DNA of 64,000 nucleotides, taken from Bacteroidia bacterium. GTDB taxonomy: Bacteria; Bacteroidota; Bacteroidia; Cytophagales; Cyclobacteriaceae. The stretch is from NCBI GenBank assembly GCA_030426345.1, contig JAUHYU010000001.1:62001-126000 (forward strand), written 5' to 3'. Below the pieces are notes generated by a model. It made no database searches, was not told where the DNA came from, and saw only the letters and a program-made list of their open reading frames with translations. Positions 16,542 to 25,243 of this stretch are shown here, piece by piece; positions within the stretch are counted from its first letter, which is position 1, and every line of letters starts with the position of its first letter. A program made the position numbers and the translations under genes.

Positions 16542-17471
16542 ATGAAAAAACTTCCTGGCGGCTTATGGCCCGTAATGATAACCCCCTTTACCGTAAACAA
16601 CGAAATCGATCATGATGGGGTGCGTAAGGTAACGGATATGTACCTCGCATCGGGTGCCAATGGCATGTTTGCCAATTGCCTTTCAAGCGAAATGTATCAA
16701 TTGACCAAGGACGAGCGGTTGGCACTTACCAAAACGGTGGTAGATCACTGCAAGGGTAAAGTACCTGTAGTTGCTACCGGAAGTTTCTACAATAACAGTA
16801 AAGACAATGCAGATTTCATCAAGGAGATTTATGACATCGGAGTAGATGCTGTCATCCTGATCAGTAGCATTTTGGTTACACCTGAAGAAAGTGATGACAT
16901 CTTGAAAAGAAGGATTGAAGAAATCCTGCAGCAAACAGGTGAAATTCCATTGGGTCTGTATGAATGCCCCGTACCCTACAAGCGCGTGATCAACCCGGAC
17001 ATGATGGAGTGGCTAGCCAATACAGGAAGGTTTTGGTATCACAAAGACACAACCTGCGATGCTGGAGCTATCAAACCAAAAATCGACAAGATCGCCGGCT
17101 CCAATTTCCAATTATATAATGCCGACACTCCATCAGCTTTGCAGTCATTGAAAGACGGTGCCATGGGAATTTCCCCTATTTCTGGCAATTTCTACCCGGA
17201 ACTGTATGGACATTATCTTAAGCTATTTGCTGCAAAAGATTGGGAGAACCTGGAAAGACTTCATGCCAAACTATCTGTCATGGACAAGGTAACGCACGAA
17301 TTCTATCCATGGTCTCCAAAGGTATTCTTAGAAATGAGGGGTCTCGACATTTGCACCAACACCAGGATTCCTATGGGCACAATGATAGAGAAGGATAGAA
17401 ATATTTTAAATGCCCTGTACCAGATGTTTTTGCAAATCATGGATGAATTCAATATCAAGCCGGTAATCTAA
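16542..17471 (+). CDS. Dihydrodipicolinate synthase/N-acetylneuraminate lyase family protein
   Basis: 309 aa TIM barrel of the class I aldolase DapA/NanA family. The Schiff-base lysine is in WYHKDTTCD (Lys about 168) and the catalytic tyrosine in LYECPVPYK (Tyr about 140); the usual GxxGE-type loop is altered to ANCLSSEMYQL. The alteration suggests it is not housekeeping DapA but a catabolic lyase or dehydratase for a keto-sugar acid. It is followed 41 bp later by a sodium:solute symporter, with a hairpin overlapping its stop codon. The pair probably imports and splits a sugar acid. N-acetylneuraminate is one option because sialidase-fold proteins occur in the window, but this is only a guess. 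Confidence 0.85.
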   Translation: MKKLPGGLWPVMITPFTVNNEIDHDGVRKVTDMYLASGANGMFANCLSSEMYQLTKDERLALTKTVVDHCKGKVPVVATGSFYNNSKDNADFIKEIYDIGVDAVILISSILVTPEESDDILKRRIEEILQQTGEIPLGLYECPVPYKRVINPDMMEWLANTGRFWYHKDTTCDAGAIKPKIDKIAGSNFQLYNADTPSALQSLKDGAMGISPISGNFYPELYGHYLKLFAAKDWENLERLHAKLSVMDKVTHEFYPWSPKVFLEMRGLDICTNTRIPMGTMIEKDRNILNALYQMFLQIMDEFNIKPVI

Positions 17472-17483
17472 ACCGGCTTTTCT
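17457..17483 (+). terminator. Hairpin overlapping stop of the DapA-like gene
   Basis: Stem AAGCCGG / CCGGCTT, loop of nine, then TTCTT. The 5' arm lies inside the last codons. Because the symporter starts 30 bp later on the same strand, it probably acts as a partial terminator lowering symporter expression. Confidence 0.65.
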
Positions 17484-17512
17484 TATATTATTACAACCCA
17501 AAATTATTAAGC

Positions 17513-19003
17513 GTGAAACTACTTGATCTAATTGTCTTCTTTGTATACATGATAGGTGTGACGGCCTTTGGAATGTCTTTTTATAGAAAAAATAAATCCT
17601 CTGCTGCCTTTACCCTTGGCAACAGTAGCATTCCCGGCTGGGTAGTTACCATGTCCATCTTTGCGACATTTGTAAGTAGTATTAGCTTCTTGGCCTTACC
17701 TGGAAATGCCTTTCAAGGTAATTGGAATGCTTTTGTTTTTAGCCTTTCCATTCCAATAGCATCTATCATGGCGGTCAAATTTTTTGTTCCGCTATACCGA
17801 AAAGCCAACAGCCCATCTGCGTATGCTTATCTTGAAACCAGATTTGGGCCATGGGCCAGAGTGTATGCCTCGGCATGTTATCTGCTTACGCAGATCATGC
17901 GCATGGGTACGATCTTGTATTTGCTGGCCTTGCCTGTCAATGCCATGTTTGGTTGGAATATCATCGTGATCATTGTTGTGACAGGATTGGTTGTGATGGC
18001 CTATTCATTGATGGGTGGTATTCAAGCCGTGGTATGGACAGATGCCATACAGGGAATTATAATGATCGCTGGAGCAGTCCTTTGTGTGGTCTATATACTT
18101 TTTGCCATGCCGGAAGGTCCCGGACAAATGTTTGAAATCGCTAATGAACATAATAAATTTAGCTTGGGCAGTTTTAGCCTTAGTTTAAAGGAATCGACAT
18201 TCTGGGTCGTTTTGATCTATGGTATTTTCATCAATTTGAATAATTATGGAATTGATCAAAACTATGTGCAGCGATACATGGCTTCCAAATCTGATCGGGA
18301 AGCAAAACGCTCTGCCCTGTTCGGTGGCTTGTTGTACATTCCTGTGTCACTTGTTTTCTTTCTAATTGGTACGGCTCTTTTCTCTTATTACACAGCTGTT
18401 CCTGATGCGCTTCCTGCTGAATATGCGGATGCCAGCCAAAGTGATAGAGTATTTCCCTTTTTTATTGTGAATAATTTACCTGTCGGATTTACAGGACTGC
18501 TAATTGCATCTATTTTTGCTGCGGGGATGAGTACCATTTCTACAAGCATCAATAGTGGGTCGACAGTTGTTCTCACTGATTATTATAAAAAATATGTAAA
18601 GAAGGAAGTCTCGGACAAGCAATCTATGAAGGTGCTTTACATTTCATCATTGGTATTTAGCATTATTGGCATTATCATCGGCGTAGCCATGATCAATGTG
18701 CAAAGTGCGCTGGATGCCTGGTGGAAACTCGCATCTGTATTTAGCGGGGGTATGCTGGGATTATTCCTATTGGGTGCATTCGTAAAGGTCGTGAACATAA
18801 AAGGGGCCATCATCGGAGTGATCCTCGGGTTGATCGCCATCCTCTGGCTAAGTGTTTCACCGATGATCTTTACAGAAGAGCCTATGCTAAGTTTTGCTAG
18901 CCCATTTCACACTTACCTTACGATTGTGATCGGTACACTGATTATCTTCTTTACAGGATTTATAGCTACGATTTGGAATAAGGATGTGAGCCTGAAAAAA
19001 TAG
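17513..19003 (+). CDS. Sodium:solute symporter (SSS/SLC5 family)
   Basis: 496 aa from a GTG start, predicted 13 transmembrane helices, the normal size for the family. Recognisable SSS features are the early TM2 segment 'SIFATFVSSISFLALPG', 'YLETRFGPWAR' after TM3, 'GGIQAVVWTDAIQG' near residue 170 and 'FAAGMSTISTSINS' near residue 342 (sodium-site helix). It imports an organic acid or sugar coupled to sodium, probably the substrate of the DapA-like enzyme just upstream. It is not closely similar to the second SSS transporter at 20975. Two hairpins, the second a clear terminator, end the unit. Confidence 0.9.
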   Translation: MKLLDLIVFFVYMIGVTAFGMSFYRKNKSSAAFTLGNSSIPGWVVTMSIFATFVSSISFLALPGNAFQGNWNAFVFSLSIPIASIMAVKFFVPLYRKANSPSAYAYLETRFGPWARVYASACYLLTQIMRMGTILYLLALPVNAMFGWNIIVIIVVTGLVVMAYSLMGGIQAVVWTDAIQGIIMIAGAVLCVVYILFAMPEGPGQMFEIANEHNKFSLGSFSLSLKESTFWVVLIYGIFINLNNYGIDQNYVQRYMASKSDREAKRSALFGGLLYIPVSLVFFLIGTALFSYYTAVPDALPAEYADASQSDRVFPFFIVNNLPVGFTGLLIASIFAAGMSTISTSINSGSTVVLTDYYKKYVKKEVSDKQSMKVLYISSLVFSIIGIIIGVAMINVQSALDAWWKLASVFSGGMLGLFLLGAFVKVVNIKGAIIGVILGLIAILWLSVSPMIFTEEPMLSFASPFHTYLTIVIGTLIIFFTGFIATIWNKDVSLKK

Positions 19004-19023
19004 TCATCAATAATATGCTGCTG

Positions 19024-19089
19024 GGTCACCCGCACTTACCAAGGAGTGACCTGGCATCATTACCAGCCTTGGAAAATGATGCTTTTTTT
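19024..19089 (+). terminator. Double hairpin with terminator after the symporter
   Basis: First hairpin GGTCAC (19024-19029) with GTGACC (19046-19051). Second hairpin GCATCATT (19054-19061) with AATGATGC (19075-19082), running straight into seven T (19083-19089). The second is a standard intrinsic terminator. Confidence 0.8.
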
Positions 19090-19201
19090 CGTGGAAAATT
19101 ATGTTTTTTTTGCAACAGATAGAACTGAAACTGTGCAAATAAATGTAACAATAATTTGCTTTTTTCAGGTCTAGTCGTCTATAGAGCATATTCACATGCC
19201 C

Positions 19202-19223
19202 AAAAAGCCTTCAAAATCCATGA
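19202..19223 (+). repeat. Interspersed intergenic motif, copy 7
   Basis: Plus-strand AAAAAGCCTTCAAAATCCAT then GA, close to consensus. It lies 4 bp beyond the stop of the minus-strand APC permease. Confidence 0.7.
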
Positions 19224-19227
19224 CTGA

Positions 19228-20973
19228 TCAAATGATCAATCTTACGCCACCTAACTGCTCTATTTTATAAGGAAAACGATCGCCGGGAGAGGCTATGAAC
19301 ATGAAATTTACCGGAATCTTCCATTTTTTAGACAACTTGTTGATCAATTCCGGGCCAAAGCTATCTTCCAACTGGACAAATTCAATCTTTATTTTTGGAT
19401 ATTCCCTATCCAATACATCCAAGTCAGCCAAAAACTGATCCGAGGCTTTGTCTCCATCTTCAAATGCCGCAACAATTTTCAGCTTTTTTGTATGCTCGTT
19501 GTTTTGGATATAAAGCATTACCTTATTCAAGGTTTCGACATCATCGTTTTTAGTGAAATACACGAATTGCTGCGAATTGATTTTATCAACCATGTGTAAA
19601 ATCCCGACGTTTGATTTTTTTAAAACAGATTCAATTGGAGACAGAAAATATTTAATAATCTTGAGCAATAGTTTAAGCAGCAATGTCCTATTGAGCATAA
19701 TCATCACCACGAGAATTGTCGGAAAAAAATACTCAAAGAAGACACCAAGATATGCTGGGTTTAAAATGGCATTGCCCACTATCGCTATAATAACAGCAGA
19801 AATCGCAATCAATAATGATAGCCATGAAGACTTTTCCGGCCTTGGCAAATTTTCCCTTCTTAATTTTAGAAGAATATTACCTATGCCAAATAATACCATG
19901 ACTGATAAAAACGCAATGGTATACACGCCGGCCAAAGCACTCAATTTTCCATTCGTAATCAATAATATCGACACGCACAGTAAAAAGAAAGCAATGGCTA
20001 TTCGGTAAGAACTTCCCCGCTTATTCTTTTTTAATAAAAAAGGTGGCAGCACCCGATCCAAAGTCATTCGCTCAACCAATCCGGTTACGCCGACATATGA
20101 TGTCAAAACAGCTCCACTCAATACTAATGCTGCATCGATAGAAACTAAAAAAGACAACCATGAACCTCCTGACACCCCTCCCATGAAAGATAAAAGAGCC
20201 TCCTGATTATGCTCAATATCAGAAATAGGAATGATGGCTAATGCCAAAAATGCCATTAGCGGATTGAATACCGTGACTACAATCCACATATTTCTAAGAG
20301 TTTTTGGGAAAACCCCTTTTTTCTGTTCTTCAACAAAATTTGCTGAACTTTCAAAACCACTGATTCCGAGCATTGCCGCAGAAAATCCGAAAAATATGGC
20401 GGTCATTATACTCCCTTCTTTCAGAGGAATATTTGAGTTGGCAGTGAAAACATCAAATCCATGATTAATCAAATAAAGTCCACAAAAAAGGGATAATGTT
20501 ACCAGCGATACGAGATGAAATATAAATATAATAATGGCGACTTTTGAGGACTCTCCTATTCCAATAATGCTCAGAATCATGAATATCCCAAGCAATACTA
20601 TTGTCGATATGATTATCGGCAACCCTTCGAACAATATGTGGGCATAGTGCATGGCTTCATTGGCTGAAATAACAGCTGTTGCCATATAAGAAAGCAACGT
20701 TAACGTGGCAGCAAGGGAGGCTAGAGTTTTACTAGTCGTGTTAAGCAAAGCATTGTACGCTCCCCCATTCAAAGGCAGGGCTCCAACTACTTCTCCATAA
20801 ATTTTTCGAAAGAGAAAAAGCACAACTCCTACCATAAGAAGGGCTATCCAGGCATATTGTCCTGAATAAATAATAGCAAGCGCAGATACGTACAAACAGG
20901 ACGAACTAATGTCATTTCCCGATATTGCGGTAGAAGCAAGTTCGCTAAGCTTCTTTGATTGGGTTGGTTTCAT
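19228..20973 (-). CDS. APC-superfamily permease with C-terminal soluble domain
   Basis: 581 aa. Residues about 20-430 carry roughly 12 transmembrane helices with the APC pattern: an early 'ISGNDISSSCLYVSA' unwound helix 1, 'GGAYNALLN' in helix 3 and 'GFSAAMLGISGFESSANFVEE' in helix 6. About 130 residues follow that are soluble and alternate strand/helix ('LKIVAAFEDGDKASDQFLADLD'), probably a cytoplasmic USP-like regulatory domain. It likely exchanges amino acids or related organic cations; the substrate cannot be read from the sequence. It is the last gene of a four-gene minus-strand operon, separated by one base from the SSS symporter, so the two are translationally close. Confidence 0.85.
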   Translation of the reverse strand: MKPTQSKKLSELASTAISGNDISSSCLYVSALAIIYSGQYAWIALLMVGVVLFLFRKIYGEVVGALPLNGGAYNALLNTTSKTLASLAATLTLLSYMATAVISANEAMHYAHILFEGLPIIISTIVLLGIFMILSIIGIGESSKVAIIIFIFHLVSLVTLSLFCGLYLINHGFDVFTANSNIPLKEGSIMTAIFFGFSAAMLGISGFESSANFVEEQKKGVFPKTLRNMWIVVTVFNPLMAFLALAIIPISDIEHNQEALLSFMGGVSGGSWLSFLVSIDAALVLSGAVLTSYVGVTGLVERMTLDRVLPPFLLKKNKRGSSYRIAIAFFLLCVSILLITNGKLSALAGVYTIAFLSVMVLFGIGNILLKLRRENLPRPEKSSWLSLLIAISAVIIAIVGNAILNPAYLGVFFEYFFPTILVVMIMLNRTLLLKLLLKIIKYFLSPIESVLKKSNVGILHMVDKINSQQFVYFTKNDDVETLNKVMLYIQNNEHTKKLKIVAAFEDGDKASDQFLADLDVLDREYPKIKIEFVQLEDSFGPELINKLSKKWKIPVNFMFIASPGDRFPYKIEQLGGVRLII

Positions 20974-20974
20974 T

Positions 20975-22684
20975 CTATTTTAAATCCCCATCAGGTCGTT
21001 GATTTTTTGGCGTCATGGATTGTATCAGCATAGATATAAAAACCACGGTCATACATCCTATTATGTTAAAATTAAGATAGGCAATTTCTGTAAAGAAATA
21101 ACAGTAGATCACTAATATTTGCCCAAGAATTCCCGCGATGAATACCGCTGTACCTTTAACAAATTTCACGTAAAATGACACAACAAACAGGCCGAGGATC
21201 GTGCCATAAAACAATGACCCCAAAATATTGACTGCCTGGATTAGATTCTCCAACTGGGAGGCAAACGTGGCAAATCCCACAGCCAATATGCCCCAAAACA
21301 ACGTAAATAATTTAGACGCGATCAAGTAGTTTCGCTCAGAACCATGTCGTGCAAAATTCCTTTTGTAAAAATCTATGGTTGTGGTAGAGCCTAAGGCATT
21401 TAATTCGCCACTGGTAGATGACATGGCCGCAGAGAAGATTACAGCCAATAAAAGCCCCACAATTCCATGAGGCATATATTTCATTACAAATGATAGAAAT
21501 ATATAATCTCTGTCTTCAGTTTCTGCCAATGGATCCGCTTTGGAAATCAAAACAGTAGCTTCCTCTTCAAGTCCCTTCATTTCCTGCTCCAGTGCTTTCA
21601 CTTCCCCGGTTAGCTCATCGATCTGCTGTTCATTTTCTGAGTGGAATGCAGAAATCAACTCATCAATCTTATCTCTTTTCTTTATAAATACATCTTTATG
21701 TTGATCTTCCACAGAACGAAAAGCTTCTGAATATTCGGTAGTATAAACTTTGTCTTTTACAACTTCATTGAAGAATACCGGAGGCAAATTGAATTGATAG
21801 AACAGAAATACCAATACCCCAATAAATAAGATCACGAACTGTAATGGGATTTTCAGAATGCCATTAAACAATAATCCTAATCTGCTTTCTGCTATAGATT
21901 TTCCGGTAAGGTATCGCTGCACCTGACTTTGATCAGTTCCAAAATAGGCCATCGCAAGAAAGAATCCGCCAATCAGTCCTGACCAAATATTGTAACGATC
22001 ATTCATGTCAAAATCAAAAGTGACCACGTTCAATTTATCCATTTTCCCGGCCACCTTAAGCGCATCTACCAGCCCTACATGTTCTGGTAAGTAAGACAAC
22101 ACCATAATACCAGCAAGTATAATACCTCCCATCATCACGGCCATTTGATGCTTTTGGGTTTGACTTACTGCTTTAGTTCCACCAGAAACTGTGTAAATGA
22201 TCACTAATGTGCCAATGAAGATATTGGTAAAAGTGAGATTCCACCCGAGAAGAGATGTCAAAACAATGGAAGGAGCATATATCGTGATCCCTGCGGCAAG
22301 CCCTCGCTGTACCAAAAATAAGAATGCACCGAGAATCCTTGTTTTCAAGTCAAAACGGGTTTCCAGGTATTCGTAGGCTGTAAATACTTTAAGCTTATGG
22401 AAAATAGGTACAAACGTAAATGACACCACCACCATGGCTATCGGCAATCCAAAATAAAACTGGATAAAACGCATGCCATCGTCAAATGCCTGCCCAGGAG
22501 TGCTAAGGAAAGTGATCGCACTTGCCTGAGTGGCCATGATCGACAAACCAATGGTCCACCACTTCATTTTTTTATCGCCAAGTAGATACCCTTCGATATT
22601 TTGGCTACCACGGGTTTTCCAAACACCATACCCTACAATCGTGGCAAGCGTACCTAATAAAATAAACCAATCTAACGTACTCAT
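20975..22684 (-). CDS. Sodium:solute symporter with coiled-coil insertion
   Basis: 569 aa, about 70 longer than the SSS gene at 17513. The core SSS helices are clear ('GLSIMATQASAITFLSTPGQAF', 'YEYLETRFDLKTRILG', 'SAAMSSTSGELNALGSTT'). Between the helices near residues 310-390 there is an extra, strongly charged stretch of heptad-like helices ('IDELTGEVKALEQEMKGL'), predicted to form a coiled coil. Members of this family import sugars, nucleosides or uronates with sodium. The ATG overlaps the TGA of the 43-codon gene upstream (ATGA), so the two are translationally coupled. That peptide and the insertion may interact. Confidence 0.85.
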   Translation of the reverse strand: MSTLDWFILLGTLATIVGYGVWKTRGSQNIEGYLLGDKKMKWWTIGLSIMATQASAITFLSTPGQAFDDGMRFIQFYFGLPIAMVVVSFTFVPIFHKLKVFTAYEYLETRFDLKTRILGAFLFLVQRGLAAGITIYAPSIVLTSLLGWNLTFTNIFIGTLVIIYTVSGGTKAVSQTQKHQMAVMMGGIILAGIMVLSYLPEHVGLVDALKVAGKMDKLNVVTFDFDMNDRYNIWSGLIGGFFLAMAYFGTDQSQVQRYLTGKSIAESRLGLLFNGILKIPLQFVILFIGVLVFLFYQFNLPPVFFNEVVKDKVYTTEYSEAFRSVEDQHKDVFIKKRDKIDELISAFHSENEQQIDELTGEVKALEQEMKGLEEEATVLISKADPLAETEDRDYIFLSFVMKYMPHGIVGLLLAVIFSAAMSSTSGELNALGSTTTIDFYKRNFARHGSERNYLIASKLFTLFWGILAVGFATFASQLENLIQAVNILGSLFYGTILGLFVVSFYVKFVKGTAVFIAGILGQILVIYCYFFTEIAYLNFNIIGCMTVVFISMLIQSMTPKNQRPDGDLK

Positions 22685-22812
22685 GAAAAATAGCTGGTAA
22701 AAAGATAAAAAAGCAAGATCATAAAGGCGAGATTCCCCAGAACTACAAGATATATTTTAGTCCAACTGCCCAATATTGGCGGTCGCTCTTCTTTGTCAAT
22801 TGGTTTCGTCAT
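22681..22812 (-). CDS. 43-aa single-helix membrane peptide upstream of the symporter
   Basis: ATG at 22810-22812, TGA at 22681-22683. The peptide begins MTKPIDKEERPPILGSW, then has one hydrophobic helix (about residues 19-40) ending YLFTSYFS. It starts 5 bp after the phosphatase stop, and its TGA overlaps the ATG of the SSS symporter by 4 nt. The compact fit, the basic/Pro-rich cytoplasmic head and the single helix argue for a real gene. I recall short 'PPxLxSW' peptides next to SSS transporters in other Bacteroidota, so it may be a transporter subunit; that is recollection and inference, not shown here. Confidence 0.75.
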   Translation of the reverse strand: MTKPIDKEERPPILGSWTKIYLVVLGNLAFMILLFYLFTSYFS

Positions 22813-22817
22813 AATTC

Positions 22818-23468
22818 TTAGATATCGTGTAAGTGTTCCCGATCATTATGGGTTTTTATCTGCCATACCCCATCTTGATAATGCAAAATATACAAACTCA
22901 AGTTGTCATGATCAAATATATCCATTTCTTTCATGGATTTTCCTGTGATCCAGGCCAACAATATCTTAAGAGCTCTACCATGCATGCACACCAAAACTAA
23001 ATCTTCCGGCTGGCTGACAATATATTCCAATGCTTCTTTCTGCCTTTTTCGAACATCCAACGGATTTTCACCACCTTTTAGCCGGGAATCCAATTCGCCA
23101 TGTTTCCAAGCATTGATGATATTCTTATATTTCTTATTGTTTTCACCATTGGCAAAAAGTCCTTCAGATTCACCCCAGCATATTTCGTCAAGCCCGGGCA
23201 ACGCCTCATGTGGCAATCCCAAATCAAGAAATTGTTGCACCGTTTGCACAGTTCTTTGCAACGTTGATGTATAAACTTTTTGAAATGGCATCTCTTTGTA
23301 AGCATCAAAAAATGCAGCGGCCTGTCTAAGCCCTTTTTTGCTGAGATTTGATTTGACATTCCTTCCCTGGACTATCCCGCGATGGTTGTGACCTGTCTGG
23401 CCGTGACGTATTAAATAAATTTTTTTACCCTCCAATTTTACATATATTTGGCCGCAAAGAAATAGCAA
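22818..23468 (-). CDS. Histidine phosphatase (phosphoglycerate mutase-like)
   Basis: The catalytic motif LIRHGQTGHNHRG lies near the N-terminus and the second catalytic histidine in VCMHGRALK, with Glu in 'CWGESEG'; this is the complete RHG family set. About 205 aa. The ATG at 23468 would place the start 11 bp from the divergent thioesterase gene and inside its promoter box. A TTG at 23435 (MEGKKIYLIRHGQ) gives the normal family N-terminus and may be the real start. Substrates range from phosphosugars to cobalamin precursors; none is indicated here. It heads the minus-strand operon with the membrane peptide, SSS symporter and APC permease. Confidence 0.85.
   Translation of the reverse strand: MLFLCGQIYVKLEGKKIYLIRHGQTGHNHRGIVQGRNVKSNLSKKGLRQAAAFFDAYKEMPFQKVYTSTLQRTVQTVQQFLDLGLPHEALPGLDEICWGESEGLFANGENNKKYKNIINAWKHGELDSRLKGGENPLDVRKRQKEALEYIVSQPEDLVLVCMHGRALKILLAWITGKSMKEMDIFDHDNLSLYILHYQDGVWQIKTHNDREHLHDI
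23443..23450 (+). promoter_or_regulatory. -7 box for the thioesterase/menF unit
   Basis: TATATTTG matches the -7 TAnnTTTG consensus 30 bp before the thioesterase ATG. No convincing -33 TTTG is seen at the right distance. Confidence 0.4.
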
Positions 23469-23479
23469 ATAGACAAGTA

Positions 23480-23914
23480 ATGCAAACGGTTATATTTGAT
23501 AAAAATATCCAGCCTTCCGAACTTCAAAGAGTTAGCGAGCATACCCTGGTAGATCATTTGGGTATTGAATTCCTAGAAATTGGAGATAATTATATCACTG
23601 CCAAAATGCCTGTGGATCATCGGACCGTACAGCCAATGGGTTTACTACACGGGGGAGCATCTGTGGTACTTGCCGAGACCCTTGGAAGTGTGGCTTCAAG
23701 TATTATAGCTGATAGAAATAAGTCATATGGCGTAGGGCTGGAAATCAATGCAAATCACCTCAAATCAGCTAGAGATGGATTTGTGACAGGTAAAGTTACA
23801 CCGATTCATATAGGTAGAAAAACCCATGTCTGGGATATAAAAATTTACAACAACAATAATGATCTCATATGTGTTAGCAGACTGACGGTAGCTATTCTTG
23901 ATATAAAAAAATAA
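23480..23914 (+). CDS. Hotdog-fold acyl-CoA thioesterase (probable DHNA-CoA thioesterase)
   Basis: 144 aa hotdog protein of the PaaI/YbdB type. 'MGLLHGGASVVLAETLGSVAS' (about residues 53-73) holds the HGG motif and the glutamate of the central helix used for hydrolysis. The C-terminus has the usual 'VTPIHIGRKTHVWDIKI' strand pair. It precedes isochorismate synthase by about 65 bp on the same strand. In menaquinone synthesis, 1,4-dihydroxy-2-naphthoyl-CoA must be hydrolysed by a thioesterase of exactly this family, so that role is likely, though the family includes other acyl-CoA thioesterases. Confidence 0.8.
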   Translation: MQTVIFDKNIQPSELQRVSEHTLVDHLGIEFLEIGDNYITAKMPVDHRTVQPMGLLHGGASVVLAETLGSVASSIIADRNKSYGVGLEINANHLKSARDGFVTGKVTPIHIGRKTHVWDIKIYNNNNDLICVSRLTVAILDIKK

Positions 23915-23979
23915 TCAATGCGTGAATTGCAAACTCTCCACATTGAAAAAAGGAAGCAGACGAAAGATTAAAGCAGTTG

Positions 23980-25203
23980 ATGGGACAACCACAAACAGAA
24001 CCAATTAAGACATCAGTAGATTTACTTCTGCGTGATGTATCTATAGAGCAATTATTTGTCATAGGAAAATCCAGAGGATTTGCCTGTGCATTGTATCGAT
24101 TACCGAATCAGCATACCAAACATCTTCTAATCGATACCTCATCAGGAAAAAATCTTAACCACTTGCATCTGGACGAGATGGGAAAGGGCTTTATATTTCA
24201 TCCGTTTACCACCGAACAGCATCAGGTCAAATTCATTCAAAAAGATCTTCATTTTACAGAAGATACCATTACCGGGAAAACTAAATTAGCATATACAACC
24301 CTTACCGATGATGAGCTTGCGGGCCTATTAGGGTCAAAACATGATATTAAAGCCTCCATTTTCCATGAAACATCTATCCGTGTAAATGGTCTTGACGACA
24401 AGGATGAGTTTATTCATTTGGTGAATAAGGCACTTGACTTTTTGAAAAACGATGCTTTTCAAAAAGTAGTAGTCGCAAGAAATAAAATAATTGAATTGCC
24501 TGAGCAATTTGATGTCAGCGAAATGTTTTTGTCGCTGGTAGATCAATATCCTAATGCTTTTGTTTATCTGACACATTTGCCCGATACTGGCTCTTGGCTT
24601 GGCGCCACTCCAGAAACGTTGATCAACATAGATAAAAACAGAAAGTTTCAAACCGTTGCCCTCGCCGCGACACAATCATATCGAGACGATATGGATTTAG
24701 AAGATACGTCTTGGTCTCCAAAAGATATTGAAGAACAAGCCATGGTTTGTAGATACATTGTCAATTGTTTTAAGAAGATACGGCTTCGTGAATTTGACGA
24801 AATTGGCCCTCGTACCTATCTAAGTGGCAACCTTGTCCATTTGAAAACAGATTATAAAGTTGACATAGATGAAGTGGATTTCCCGCAATTGGGCCAGCAA
24901 ATGTTGGAATTGCTACATCCTACCAGTGCCGTTTGTGGAATGCCAAAAGAACCTTCTAAGCAATTTATCATGGAAAATGAAGGCTTTGATAGGTCATATT
25001 TCTCCGGATTTCTCGGCCCGGTTCATGTAGGCAAGGAGACCAATATTTTTGTAAACCTGCGATGCATGAAGTTATTGCCAAAACAAGCAATTTTATATGC
25101 CGGTGCAGGCATCATCGCCAATTCCATTCCAGAAAAAGAATGGAAAGAAACCGAGATAAAAATGCAAACACTGTTAAAAGTTTTCGGAAAATTGTATGGG
25201 TAG
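23980..25203 (+). CDS. menF: Isochorismate synthase (chorismate-binding enzyme)
   Basis: 407 aa from ATG 23980; the TTG one codon earlier is less likely. The conserved chorismate-binding core is complete: 'FQKVVVARNK', 'WLGATPETLI' near residue 206, 'TVALAATQ' with the catalytic Lys/Ala region, 'HLKTDYKV', 'TSAVCGMPK' near 323 and 'FDRSYFSGFLGPV' near 338. The lack of the anthranilate-synthase LLES regulatory motif points to isochorismate rather than anthranilate or aminodeoxychorismate synthesis. It catalyses the first committed menaquinone step. The upstream thioesterase supports that pathway. The rest of the men genes are not in this window. Confidence 0.85.
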   Translation: MGQPQTEPIKTSVDLLLRDVSIEQLFVIGKSRGFACALYRLPNQHTKHLLIDTSSGKNLNHLHLDEMGKGFIFHPFTTEQHQVKFIQKDLHFTEDTITGKTKLAYTTLTDDELAGLLGSKHDIKASIFHETSIRVNGLDDKDEFIHLVNKALDFLKNDAFQKVVVARNKIIELPEQFDVSEMFLSLVDQYPNAFVYLTHLPDTGSWLGATPETLINIDKNRKFQTVALAATQSYRDDMDLEDTSWSPKDIEEQAMVCRYIVNCFKKIRLREFDEIGPRTYLSGNLVHLKTDYKVDIDEVDFPQLGQQMLELLHPTSAVCGMPKEPSKQFIMENEGFDRSYFSGFLGPVHVGKETNIFVNLRCMKLLPKQAILYAGAGIIANSIPEKEWKETEIKMQTLLKVFGKLYG

Positions 25204-25205
25204 CC

Positions 25206-25240
25206 AAAAAAAATGCAACATCCCTTAGTTGCCCATTTTA
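25206..25240. terminator. Bidirectional terminator between menF and the TPR gene
   Basis: GCAAC (25215-25219) pairs with GTTGC (25228-25232), flanked by eight A on the left and TTTTA on the right. It sits between convergent genes and could stop both transcripts. The stem is short. Confidence 0.5.
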
Positions 25241-25243
25241 AGG

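Noticed and set aside
16542-19003. Complete sialic-acid operon
   Set aside because: A lyase-family protein and a symporter are present, but no ManNAc kinase or epimerase accompany them, and the sialidase-fold genes are 15 kb away; only a general keto-acid role is supported.
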